A stretch of 64,000 nt of DNA from Antiaris toxicaria. Taxonomy: Eukaryota > Streptophyta > Magnoliopsida > Rosales > Moraceae. Shown one piece after another: positions 45,794 to 56,731 of the stretch. The first letter of the stretch is position 1; every line of letters begins with the position of its first letter. The notes under the pieces are model-generated. The model did no database searches. It was not told the DNA's origin and was given only the letters and a program-made list of their open reading frames with translations. The stretch covers positions 65,626,501-65,690,500 of the forward strand of contig CP141154.1 of NCBI GenBank assembly GCA_035233585.1, in the 5' to 3' direction. The position numbers and the translations under genes are program-made.

Positions 45794-46258
45794 AAGAGCT
45801 ATGCAGATCAACGCAGAAAGCCGTTAGAGTTCGAGGTTGGAGAGTTTGTGTTGCTGAAGGTTTCACCGAAGAAAGGTATCTCTCGTTTCGGAGTTAAAGG
45901 GAAGCTAGCACCACGTTACATTGGACCTTTCGAGATCGTATGCAGAGTTAGTAAGATTGCATATGAGCTGAAGTTACCCGACACCTTGGGAGTGCACAAC
46001 GTTTTCCATGTATCGATGTTGAGGAAGAGTGCACGAACAGAGTCCGAAGTCATTTCAACAGATGATGTAGAAATCCAACCAGATGTCTCTTACGTCGAGG
46101 TTCCGGTGAAGATTTTGGATTGTAAGGTCAAGCAGCTGAGAACGAAAACAATACCCATAGTGAAGGTTCTTTGGAGTAACCATGGTGAAGAGGAAGCCAC
46201 ATGGGAAACCGAGAAAGATATGTGCGAGAACCATGCTAAATGGTTCGCTAAGCAGTAG
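45794..46258 (+). pseudogene. pol: Family B integrase C-terminus and chromodomain
   Basis: FEVGEFVLLKVSPKKG, then GKLAPRYIGPFEIVCRV (GPF-type module), LGVHNVFHVSMLRKS, and the chromodomain stretch ILDCKVKQLRTKTIPIVKVLW, SNHGEEEATWETEKDM. It ends with WFAKQ-stop at 46256-46258, longer than in copies 1 and 3. The group-II chromodomain puts this family near Tekay/Del. The piece is intact apart from the upstream stop at 45791. Confidence 0.92.
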
Positions 46259-46456
46259 AGTACATGTAATGTAGTCGACCTAAGTTTCTTTTGTAACCCT
46301 ACTCTGTTCATAGTGGTAGATATACCACTATATGTTTTGAAAGGTGCATTTAGATTGCTTAATGAAATAAGAAGTTATTCATATTCTTATTCTCTTCTTT
46401 AGTGTGGAGTAATTCTTAAAGTTTCGAGGACGAAACTATTTTTAGTGGTAGATATT

Positions 46457-48390
46457 TGTGACGCCTTAAATTTTATTTAAGGGTCAATATATAATTTAAA
46501 TAAAATTAGTGTGCCAAAAAAATTAATTAAAAATCTTTTGGAAACCCTAGGTTGGTTTCCTAGTCAAATTCCACTCAAAAAATCAACAATTTTGACTTCA
46601 AAAACCCTAAAATATTCGGCCATTACTTGGGATTTTTAATTAAAATTTAAATCTCACAAATCCAAGGAGGATTCAAACTCAAATTTCATCCCTTAAATAT
46701 AAAGAAGAAATTCGGCCATAAAGTGTAGGAAATAAAGGAGATTTTATTTGAATTAAAAGCTAGGTCAAAACTCAATCAAAATTCAAATTATTTTCCTTGG
46801 ATAATTTCGGTCACTTAAGGAGAAATAAGGAGAGAAAAACCCTAGTCTCAAAACAGCACAAAGTTTCCCTTTTGCCCCTCAAAATATTAAGCCAAGCAAG
46901 GAAAAGAAAGGGAAAGAAAAAAACCTAGTATAAAAACCCTCTTTTAACTCTCATTCACCTTTCCTTCCTCTCACAAAATTTGGCCAGCCTCCCCTTCTTT
47001 CCTATCTGAATTTTTCTCTCCCAAAACACACCAAAACAGCAAGCAAAAACCTACCTAAAGGCAGCTCAAAGATTAAACAACTTTTGAGACAAAAACAAGG
47101 TGAGAAATCAACTTTTTCCTTCCTTCTCCTTTTGATTTTAAATCTGAAATTTTTATTAAACATTTTAAAATCCTTTTGTGGCACACTAAAATGATTGGAT
47201 GATTATGTCTATACCTAGACTGATCATATGTTGTGATTATAGGATTTATTTGACGTTCTTGCTTGATTCGTGGATCACGTTGTTGCAACGCTTGTGCAAT
47301 AAACGAGGTAGGACTTTTTAGCCTTTTCTGGGAGTAGTCAAGTGTTTTAAATTTCCCTGTTTTATCGATGGCATGCTGTTTTCAGTTTATGAAATTATTA
47401 TACTGTTTTTTGATGAAATAAAATGCATGCAAAGTGTTTTGTAATAAATGTGTATTTTAAAGCGTGTTTTGATTAATGGCATAATATAACTTGGTAAATA
47501 CCATCTTTTGAATGATCCGGTGAACATAATTGAGCTCTAGTTCATGATCATTATAAATGATGCGTGCGTCCCAAAGTTGATACCATGGGGGAAGGTCCCT
47601 AAACCTGCGCAGGGCCGTTCGGCCTATTTAGACTGTAACGAGATGATCTAGGATAATTCAATTCGAGGCACATATATTATAGCTACGACAAGTCCTCACT
47701 CAAAATATGATGGTTTATTTTAATGATTTAATTTTTTTAATATTGGGGCACGTATATTGCAGCTACGCTAAGTCCTCAGCAGAATAAAACTTGTATTAAA
47801 AATATTTTCCCGAAATTGTTGATTATTTTTTTTATGATTATTATGCCATGTATTTTTTTAAATTGTTGATTATTTTTGGAAACGAATATTATGTCATACT
47901 TTTAAATGTTACCTGTTTAACCCACCTTTGTTTCTGTCATACTGAGCCAGCGCTCACATCCCTTTTCTTTGTGATTTCGAAATGACTACTTCCAGGTACG
48001 GGAGGTAGCAGTTCCGAAAATCGTTGAGCTATCCATTTCTACTGAAGATGATGCTGTCCGTTTTCTCCATCTTCTTCTTTCTGTTTCTCGTTCTGATATA
48101 ATGAGACTTTAAGTTTAGACTTTATTTCACGTTATTTAAATTTCATGCTTGGGAATATTTTATGGTTGGTAATTTCTTTTGAAAACCGATTTTGTGTTTG
48201 GTTTTCGCATTAAAAAGTATTTATTTTCTACTTTATTTTATTATGTGGTTATGATGCTACTTTATAAATAATTAGGCTTAGCTAAATCATGATGTTGACC
48301 CGCTTTTCGTAATAAATGTTTTTCCTTAAATCTTGGGTTGATATTATGATTTGGCTGCCGTGTCACGTGTCTAAATTTTGGGCCGTGACA
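46457..48390 (+). repeat. 3' LTR of family B chromovirus, internally deleted
   Basis: 1,934 bp, nearly identical by eye to the 5' LTR except for loss of a block corresponding to 39328-40105. The break occurs within a shared TTTAT word (about 47151-47156), so it is a deletion at short homology. Hairpin at 47943-47956. A weakly purine-rich AGTGGTAGATATT precedes the LTR as the probable PPT. Confidence 0.94.
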
Positions 48391-48940
48391 ATAGGAGAAG
48401 ACCAAAAGAGAGAAAGAGACCTTGCCAAACAGAATTAGAAGAGCGATCAAGCAGAAGAAGTAGCAGGCCTTATCCAGGAGATAATGAACACCGAGAAAAA
48501 AGTACTCAACCCTGGGAACCCTGCACAAGCCTAAGGCATTGTAGCAGCTGCCATTATGGAGGGTGACTCGATAAACCTAGCACCCCAACTGGGCGATGAA
48601 GAGTTCATGGCCGAGCACTAGCCAGAAGTGCACGAGGGCAATGGTGAACTGATAGAGAACCCTGAATTAACCCATCTGTTTCTCGAACACCCCATGGAAG
48701 AGGACGATGACAAGGCTCTTTCCGACGCCCATCCCGACGATGAGGGAGAGGAGATCCCCGACCGTTTTAGTAATGACGAATAAATGAGGATGTATAAACC
48801 CCAAGTCATCATAGCCAACGATGACGAGGTTAGTTTCGGCTGAGAAGAAGAGGAGGACCTAGAGGAGTTCCCTCTCAGTGATAGTGACGATGATGAGATG
48901 TCAGATGCAGAATCAGGAGTATCGTCTGCATAGTAGTAAC
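48391..48940 (+). pseudogene. ORF1 of copy 4, C-terminal acidic tail
   Basis: This resumes after the nested element. An Arg/Lys-rich start is followed, with stops, by one long acidic frame: AGLIQEIMNTEKKVL, then MEGDSINLAPQLGDEEFMAE, HPMEEDDDKALSD, DDEGEEIPDRF, EEEEDLEEFPLSDSDDDEM, ending near 48936. Copy 3 ORF1 has a shorter acidic tail at the same place. Such tails occur in many DNA-packaging and chromatin-associated proteins, but I cannot assign a function. Stops include TAG or TGA at several Gln, Trp or Arg positions. Confidence 0.55.
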
Positions 48941-49400
48941 TCTTTTGCAGGAATGTTAGTTATGTAAATGTATAGAGGGAAGCAGTAGCTCTCCCCCATC
49001 AGTTGCAGCATAACGTACTTGTTGGGATCGTATAGGGGAAGTGTGTGTCACTCCCACTGAACTAGAATCTTGAATATATGTATATATATTTTGTGATATA
49101 TATTATGATAAGCAGTAAAGTTTTGCCTAAGGGGCCAAATATAATTTTCCCACAGTGTGAGCATGGTATGACAGAAAGTGCAGGACGAATCCTAATACTC
49201 AGACGATGTCCCAATACAATGCGGCAATTGTATTAAACATCACAGTATGAGAGAAAGAAATATAGATATAATTTGTATATTTATATCCATAAGGTTTAAG
49301 TAAGATTGTTAAGTAAGAAAGAAAATGATATGTGATACAAGTCCCAAGTACAGAATTTAAGAGACATATACTTTCCTTTCCCGCTGTACGATGGGGTTAT
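48941..49400 (+). other. Spacer between ORF1 and gag, copy 4
   Basis: No coding signal. AT-rich with TATATATATTTTGTG near 49081 and an ATATAGATATAATTTG run near 49260. It occupies the same place as the 18328-18571 spacer of copy 3 and is about 200 bases longer. Confidence 0.45.
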
Positions 49401-49712
49401 GTAGGAAAGCACAGCAATAACATGAGTACAGGCAAACCAAGCATCCCGAGAGGATGAATTGATGGCACAGCTTGCAGCTATGTGAGAGATGATGGAGAAC
49501 CAGCAACGGGAACTAACCCAGCTTAGGGAATGGCTGGGCCAGCAACCCCAGGCACCATGGTTAGCAGAGATGTCAGCACAGGAGGCTCCAGTAGCCCCAG
49601 AAACTCTGAGGGAGTAAGTAGCTCCTCTAGCCCAGGAGGCACTAGCACCCATAGTAACGGCTGCTCTCGCAGCAGCAATTGTTTTTTTGCCAATCCCTAG
49701 GGAGGGTGACTT
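49401..49712 (+). pseudogene. gag: Chromovirus copy 4: gag, first part
   Basis: Gag N-terminus in one frame: SREDELMAQLAAM, then ENQQRELTQLREWLGQQPQ (coiled-coil-like, as in copy 3), a Pro/Ala-rich APVAPETLRE and ALAPIVTAALAAAI, then PIPREGDF. There are TGA and TAA stops. At 49713 the frame meets an inverted solo copia LTR and continues at 52155. The start codon is unclear; an ATG at 49423 is not in this frame. Confidence 0.75.
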
Positions 49713-50726
49713 TGTAGGAAAATAAATAAGTAAAAACGTATCAGAGTGGCGCAGCGGAACAATAAAAATTTTTAGATCGTTAAATATCTCATGATGCCAT
49801 ATATAATAAATCAACAACAATTAAAACTCATACCTCAAGGATGCCAATCTGTAGGAGAAGAATGACCGGAGGCTTCAACCAACTAGCCTTCTCTACTATT
49901 CTCCAATTCCTGAATGGCTGAGTGTGTGGGCACTCTAAACCTCGATCCGTATGCTAGCACTACTAGTCTTCTTCCGACCACCCAGATCTCTAAAGAACTT
50001 TATTGTTACGATAAGCTGTGCAACAATAAGCCTGCTCACCTGAGAGTCTATGGTCTGAGAGAACTAGAGTGGCAGGACCTCTATCTATTGACCTGCATGA
50101 GGTGATTCTCTGAATTCGAATTGGATTAGGAAAAGATATTCTCCCTTATCCATAACCATGAAATCCAAATTTTTCCATGGGAAAATCCCAACAATAAAAT
50201 TCGGTTTTTTAAGGATAAATCCAATCCAAATCAAAACAAGATTTTAACTAGAATTTTATCTCCCTTTTCAACCAAAAAATCCGAAATTTCCTAGGAGATT
50301 TTTCCTCCAAAAATTCGGCCACATTTAGGATAAGGGAGAATCAAAATTCCACTAGGATTTTCAAGCTTGAATCTTATCTCAACCTTATCCAAAATAACCG
50401 AATTTTCCTAGGAGATTTCCTCCATAATTTCGGCCACTTTTCAGGGAAGGAGAGAATCCAAATTCAACTAGGATTGAAACTTGAATTTTCCCTTGAACCT
50501 TATCCACAAAAACTGAAATTCCATTGAGGATTATCCGTCAAAATTTCGTCCACCTTTTGTTAGGATTTAGATTCAAAATTCAAGTAGGATTCTAACAAGA
50601 TTATCCTCTCCAAATCCAACTCAAATTCGAATTTCAAACCTTGTGGATTTTCCCCAACAAATTCGAATCCCACTTGGGCTGTGTTAAAATTTGAATTTCA
50701 AATTTCAAATTTCAAATTTCAAATTT

Positions 50727-50759
<33 letters not shown>

Positions 50760-52149
50760 AAATTCAAATTTCAAATTCAAAATTCAAATTTCAAATTTCA
50801 AATTCAAAATTCAAAATTCAAAATTCAAATTTCAAAATTCAAATTTCAAAATCCACAAAACGGTTGTGTTTCAAATTCTTGTTCTCATGGATAATTTTCT
50901 ACAACTCCAATCCAATCTCAAATAAAATCATGGCAACTTTATTTGGAGTTCGAATAATTGTGTACTCTATTATCCAAAACAAAATCTGAATCCAACCGGA
51001 GAGAATCTTGTCTACCATCCTAATCCTATGTCATCATCATCCATGCATAATAAACTAGCCAATAGCATACACAAATCAATTTGCCAAACGTTAAGGAATT
51101 ATGTGGAGCTAGTAGAAGGACTGATTGGACATATATAATCGGGCTCCAGCAAATCCATATGATCATCATTCTTTACCGAACAACTCAATCATATGATCAC
51201 TAGTTTCAGAGTCACACCACTATAAACCTGAAACAGAACTCCCAATTATATACCGTATTACGTAAGCCTGTGACGAGCTACTATCCAATGACCTTGTCAT
51301 ATATGCAAAACCCTCATACGTTATCCATGATTAGCCTTAGGTCAAAGTCCGTTTAATCCTACTGATCAGGCTATCTTAAAGTTCCATTATACTACCGAAT
51401 TAAGAAAATGATTATTCACCATATGTGAATAAGAAGTCATCCACCCAGCAGACGACCCAAGGCCTTGTCCATTTTCACATTCAGTATAATGTCTTTAAAA
51501 GGATACCTTTAACTTCTTAGATCTATGATTCCAATATCTGCAAACAAACCCTTCATCGTATACAAGTCATGCACCCAACGAACAGGTCTATAAGCTTACT
51601 ACCTTTGAGACGCTTTAGCCATTGGAACATCAAAGTACACAAGTCATATACATGAAGTAGTTCATTTACTCAGGATTAAGGTTATTGCACAATGAACGTC
51701 AAAAGTAGATTGATCCACTCATAGCGGACTACGTAGATCAATCATGCTTTAGTCCCGATCTAATATGTCACCACCAAGCAACATATCTATGTCTCTACTT
51801 GGGAGTCCAGCTCCAGACTGTCAAGACAAACTGTCCCCTCCAAGGCTTTAGACAACCTAATAGTCTTAACATGAGTTAGATGCTCGGTCTAACCCCATAG
51901 ACTACAGACCATAGTTTAGACCGCTAACTTTAGAACATTGTCTTCTCGCATACAAAAGTCCATTGCATGCAACGTTCTAACAGTTTTAACACAAGCAGTC
52001 AGTGAGCCATATTTGCTTACATTTACTTTAACATGTAAATTAGACGAGGACAGATAGCAATGTAATGAATAACCTCTATATATAATTTTATTATCCAGTT
52101 CAAAATGAATACAACAAAATGTCTCTAATACTTAGTGCATTTCCTAACA
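49713..52149 (-). mobile_element. Inverted solo copia-type LTR with GACTT duplication
   Basis: The reverse complement of the copia LTR family: on the + strand it begins TGTAGGAAAATAAATAAG and ends CATTTCCTAACA. GACTT occurs on both sides (49708-49712 and 52150-52154), a perfect duplication within the gag of copy 4. 2,437 bp, no internal region, hence a solo LTR. Its TATA box is mutated (near 50080). The AT-rich tract lies at about 50685-50855. ORFs inside it are chance. Confidence 0.95.
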
Positions 52150-53100
52150 GACTTATATGAGAGATTTTGGTGCATGAAAGTGTTAGAGTTCAGAGGAACT
52201 ACCAACCCTATAGAAGCTGATGACTGGCTAAAAAATATCTAAGTAATCTTGGATTTTATAGGGCTAACAAATAGAGAGAAAGTGATGTGCGCATCCTTCA
52301 CCCTATGCAATGACGTGCGTCAATGGTAGAAGATTGCAACCATTAGGAGGAACATTAGAGAGATGAGCTAAAATGACTTCATTAAGGAATTCATGAAGAT
52401 GTACTCCAACGAGGAAGCACTAGCAGTGCAGCAAGATGAGTTCAACAACCTACGCCAAGGTAGCATGACTGTCATGGAGGCAGCTAGGAAGTTTAAGCAG
52501 CTGGTTCGACTTTGTCCAGATGTAGTATCGACTAAAAAGGAAAGAGTCAGACGAATGCTAAAGATGTTCAAAACAGACATCATAGTTCAGGTCTGTAGCG
52601 GAAGCCACAGACCAGTGACAGTAGCAGAATGTGTTAGTAGGGCTACCCAAGCCGAGAACGGATTGGCTCAAGATAAGGAGCAAAAGGCTCAAAATTTTAA
52701 GGCATGAAAGGAGGAGAAAACGCAAGCTGAGCAGGCTCAGGGGAAGTAGAACCCCGAGTCACAACACAGACGGTAGAACGTGGGGATCGACCAGAATAGT
52801 AGGTATTCCCACAACAACAACAAGAGAAAAAGGGAATTAGGGCAACCAAGATTCACAGAAGAATTTTCCCTATAAGAGAAACAACCAGAGAGGAAACGGC
52901 AGCCAATACCCGACATGCCCAAAATGAGAAAAGAGGCATCGAGGAGAATGGGAGCAGGGAGCAAGTGGCTGTTTCATCTATGACAAGGAAGATCACTACG
53001 CCAGAAATTGTTACTCCAACCCATAGAATTGACAGAATCAACCCCGCACTGAGAATAATCAACTTCACGCCACCCAGACCAAGATCGAAGGCCTTTCGAT
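52150..53100 (+). pseudogene. gag: Chromovirus copy 4: gag, second part
   Basis: The capsid region resumes: MKVLEFRGTTNPIEADDWL, then NREKVMCASF; QDEFNNLRQGSMTVMEAARKF and LVRLCPDVVSTKKER (about 52430-52540) are open. Zinc knuckle remains follow: CPK(stop)EKRHRGEW, then CFIYDKEDHYARNC, each with one or two Cys lost. This double-knuckle order matches copy 3. Several stops and frame changes. Confidence 0.85.
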
Positions 53101-53690
53101 CACACAAGGCAGACTGAAATCTCCAAACAATTAACGCTGAATTTAAGCCTACACGAGGAGTAACGCTGAAGTTGGAACTTCTACAATGGTGGCGGGCAAG
53201 CTTTCTATCATCAATTTTGATGCGTCAGTTTTAATTGATTCTAGAGCCACCCATTCGTTGCATCATCATATTTTGCTAGAAATCTAGATAAGAGTTTAGA
53301 TAGGATGAAATAGAATTTTAGAATATCACTTCCTTTAGGGGAAGTTTTATTGTCTAATTACTAGATACATCAGGTGCCAGTAATTATCCGCGGGCGAGAA
53401 TTGAGCGTTAACATGATCATCATCGACATTAATGACTATGATGTAATTGTGGGGATGGATGTCCTCACAAAATACGACGCCATCATGGACTGTTGAAGGC
53501 AGAAGGTTATTTTCGAACCAATCAAATGCGAAAAGTTCATCTACAAGGGTTTGTCGCCAGAGCAACCAAAGACAATGATTTCAACAGTGAAGGCTCGAGA
53601 GATGCTATCTAGTGGATGCATGGACTTCCTAGCATACGTAGTAGATAAGACTCGAGGTATACATATAGGACCCGAGAATGTGCCGATAGT
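53101..53690 (+). pseudogene. pol: Chromovirus copy 4: protease
   Basis: The active site reads IDSRATHSL at about 53238-53262: the essential Gly of DSG is Arg, so the enzyme is dead even apart from stops. A LPLGEVLLSNY-like phrase and MIIIDINDYDVIVGMDVLTKYDAIMDC (about 53415-53494) complete the domain, followed by a linker to 53660 (LSSGCMDFLAYVVDKTRG). Frame changes lie near 53200 and 53400. Confidence 0.85.
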
Positions 53691-54600
53691 CAGGGAATTC
53701 ATCGAGGTATTTCCAGAAGATCTTCCAAGATTCCTGCCAGAGAGTGAGATCTCGTTCAAGACTGAACGTCTACCAGAATTAGCCCCTATTTCTAAGGCCC
53801 CATACAGAATAGGCCCTGCAGAGCTAAAGGAGCTCCAAGCCTAGCTGAAGGACTAAATAGACAAGGGATTCATTCGACAGAGCTGTTCGCCCTGGGGAAC
53901 ACTGTACCATTCGTGAAGAAGAAAAATGGAACACCGAGAATGGGCATTGACTACAGAGAGTTGAATAGGATTATGATTAAGAACAAGTATCTGTTGCTAT
54001 GGGTTGATGATCTATTTGATCAGTTCTAAGACACTGCAGTGTTCTCGAAGATCGATCTACGTTCAGGGTACTATCATCTGTGAATCAGGGATGAAGATGT
54101 ACCCAAAATAGCCTTTCAAACACGTTACAGACATTACAAGTTTCTGGTCATGTTGTTTGGATTGACAGACATGCCAGCAGCTTTCATGAACCCGATGAAC
54201 CGCGTGTTCAAGAACTATTTGAATAAGTTGTCATTGTGTTCATTGATGACATAAGTTGTCATGTACATGTAACAGGACCATTAATGATATGCCAAGTTCT
54301 CCAAATGCGAGTTTTGGCTGGAGAAGGCCCATTTCCTAGGCCACGTAGTCCTCAAGGAAGGAGTATCTATGGACCCGACGAAAATTGATGCAGTTAGCAT
54401 ATGGCCAGCTCCAAGGAATGTGATGGAGATTTGCATCTTCCTAGGCTTAGCGGGATACTACCTACGTTTTATCGAGGGTTTTTCAAGGCTAGCCGCACCG
54501 TTCACAGTGCTCACCAAGAAGGGAAAGAGGTATGAGTAGACCGGCAAGTGTGAGGAAAGCTTTCAAGAGTGGAAACAAAGGCTCACAAGCACTCCAATAC
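53691..54600 (+). pseudogene. pol: Chromovirus copy 4: reverse transcriptase, internally deleted
   Basis: VREFIEVFPEDLPRF, PISKAPYRIGPAELKEL (to 53844), then many stops. The catalytic VFIDD can be read at about 54235-54258, but directly after it the sequence jumps, past a short unmatched stretch, to AKFSKCEFWLEK (about 54285-54320). About 30 residues (the SKT-EHEEHLR region) are replaced. HFLGHVV-KEGVSMDPTKID and FLGLAGYY follow. Heavily decayed. Confidence 0.85.
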
Positions 54601-55050
54601 TGATCATTCCAGATGCTGTTAGGGAAGCTTTGTGATTTAAAGTGATGCATCTAAAACCAAGTTGGAAACCGTGTCAATGTAGAGTGGTGGAGTAGTCGCA
54701 TATGCTTTATGACAACTTAAAGACCCTGAGAAGAGCTGCCCAATACGTGATCTGGAGCTAACAGCGGTAGTTTTTACGTTTAAAGCATGAAGGCACTACC
54801 TGTACGGAGTCAAGTGCGAGATCTTACACCGACCACTAGAGCCTTAAGTATATCTTTACATAGAAAGAGCTCAACATGAGGTAGTGTAGATGGCTAGAGT
54901 TGGTAAGGATTATGACTGCGAGATCCTATACCATCCAAGGAAAGCCAATAAGGTGGCCGATGCACAGAGTCAGAAGCATTTTACTACATCTATGGTTATC
55001 AATGCCTTGTCGGGAGTGCTACAAAGGAGTTATGCGGCAACGAGATCAAG
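54601..55050 (+). pseudogene. pol: Chromovirus copy 4: RNase H remnant
   Basis: Scattered motifs in several frames: SDASKT near 54640, a DLELTAVVF phrase near 54750, the FT-KELNM stretch near 54855, YDCEILYHP near 54915 and KANKVADAQS near 54945. Frameshifts and stops throughout; the order follows copy 2. Confidence 0.8.
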
Positions 55051-56010
55051 ATTTTGACATGGAGGTCGTCTGACATGACCCTCCAATCGACACTCCAAGA
55101 AGAGATCAAGATTGGTCAAGGCTTCGATTTGTCCCTACTCAAGTCTAGAAAGGAAGTTACAGAGGACAAGGGTTCAGAGTTTAGAATCCCTAAGGACGGC
55201 ATACTCTACTACAGCGATAGAGTGTATTCTGAAAGATGAAGAACTCACGAAGTGAATCCTTTCGGAACCTCACAAGATGCCATATTCCATACATCTAGTG
55301 GCGAATAAGATGTACAAGGACCTGAAGGAAAGCTTTTGGTAGCATGGAATGAAGAATGACATCCCCGAGTTCGTCGCCGGATACTTTATGTGCCAGAAGG
55401 TTAAGGCAGAACACCAGCACCCAGCAGGAGAATCATAGAAAATTGAGCTACCCGAATAGAAATGGGACCAAATTATGATGGATTTTGTAGTCAGACTGCC
55501 AAGGACATCAAATGGCAATGACACGATCTAGGTGACTGTAGATCGATTGATGAAATCAACCAGATTTCTTGCAATAAAAGTTAGCTACTTGGTGGACCAA
55601 CTAGTAGAAATCTATGTGGCTCAGTTTGTAAAACTGCACGGAGTGCCAGAGTCAATCGTCTCAAATCGTAACGTACACTTCATCTCCAGATTTTGGCAAA
55701 GCGTTCAGGCCGCATTAGGGTCCAAGTTAGAGTTCAGCACAACATCTCATCTCAAACTGACAGTCAGTCTGAGAGGACCACACAGACATTAGAGGACATG
55801 TTGAGAGCCTGCGTCCTAGACATCAAAGGAAATCGGGATCAGAAGCTACCATTGAGTGAGTGCTCGTACAACAGTAACTATCATTCCTCGATAGGAATGG
55901 CACCGTATGAGGCACTTTGTGGAAGGAGGTACAGATCTCTGGCTCATTAGTACGAGATCGGAGAGAAACGACTAATTAGCTCGGACATCATCAAGAATAC
56001 CACGATCGAT
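55051..56010 (+). pseudogene. pol: Chromovirus copy 4: integrase
   Basis: The linker SDMTLQSTLQEEIKIGQ and ILYYSDRVY are open (55054-55239). The zinc finger is decayed. The core shows MMDFVVRLPR near 55478 (first Asp) and a VSNRNVHF phrase near 55660, where both Asp of the usual SDRD are Asn; the second catalytic residue is therefore lost. TDSQSERTTQTLEDMLRACVLD and SSIGMAPYEALCGRR are open near 55750-55930. Confidence 0.85.
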
Positions 56011-56430
56011 GTGAAGCTAATACAAGAAATGTTAGATACAGTGCACAGTCGACAGAAGAATTTTGATTATAAGCGCCATAGACCCCTCGAGTTTCATGTA
56101 GGAGACTCGGTCTTTTTCAAGATGACACCCATGAAAGGGGTGATGTGCTTTGAAAGGAAAGGAAAGCTCAGTCCTAGGTACATAGGACCCTTCGAGATAA
56201 TAGAGGAAGTCGGGAAGGTGGCTTAAAGACTAGCGCTTCCTCCTGAGTTAGCTACAGTGCACAACGTCTTTCATGTCTCGACGCTGAAGAAGTACGTGCT
56301 AGACAGCTTCCATTATCTGAGTCAAGAACCTGTTGTAGTACATGCTGATCCGACGTACGAGGAGAAACTCGTGCAGATCCTAGTCAGAGAGGAGAAAGTA
56401 CTTAGGAATAAAGTATACCGCCAGTAAAAG
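56011..56430 (+). pseudogene. pol: Chromovirus copy 4: integrase C-terminus, cut in the chromodomain
   Basis: EFHVGDSVFFKMTPMKG, then GKLSPRYIGPFEIIEEVG, TAA at 56224, and VHNVFHVSTLKKYV. The chromodomain region begins VREEKVLRNK and ends at about KVL (56430), where an LTR start follows exactly. The last ~20 residues, stop, PPT and 3' LTR are missing. This shows that copy 5 inserted here; AAAAG (56426-56430) should be the left half of its duplication. Confidence 0.88.
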
Positions 56431-56731
56431 TGTTATAACCGGGAATTTTAGATTCTCGGAGTAGGTTAAAATTGCATGTATGTATGAATTTTAATCAATA
56501 ATTGTTTCGACAGTGTTAAAGTGAGTGAGTTCGGGGATGGAAAATCCTACCGAACATAATTGGGTGAGACAGTTCGAAAACAGAGCCAAAAACCCTAGAA
56601 AGTGCACTAAAACAATAGAAATTTACGGTGGAGAATTTTGACCAAACGGAAGCTAAATAAAATAAACCGATCGCACCGGAAGCACCCGGAACTCGCCTAC
56701 GCGATTTCGATAAAGTTTCGTTCGATTTAGC
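56431..56731 (+). mobile_element. 5' LTR of chromovirus copy 5, left part
   Basis: TGTTATAACCGGGAATTTTAG matches the starts of the copy 3 LTRs at 13457 and 33896 closely, including a GTGAGTTC-GGGATGG phrase, up to CGTTCGATTTAGC. It is interrupted at 56732 by an inverted solo LTR and continues at 60717. No PPT precedes it. Confidence 0.9.

Larger units (their letters stand above)
38628..48390 (+). mobile_element. Family B chromovirus, nested in ORF1 of copy 4
   Basis: A 9.76-kb Ty3/gypsy element with LTRs at 38628-41338 and 46457-48390, PBS at 41344-41355, gag and pol. ACAGG (38623-38627) and ATAGG (48391-48395) are its target duplication, with one C/T change. Domain order is gag-PR-RT-RNase H-integrase-chromodomain. 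Pol lies in a single frame for about 3.2 kb with only point stops, so this is among the youngest elements in the window. LTR sequence differs from the other chromoviruses, hence family B. Confidence 0.95.
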
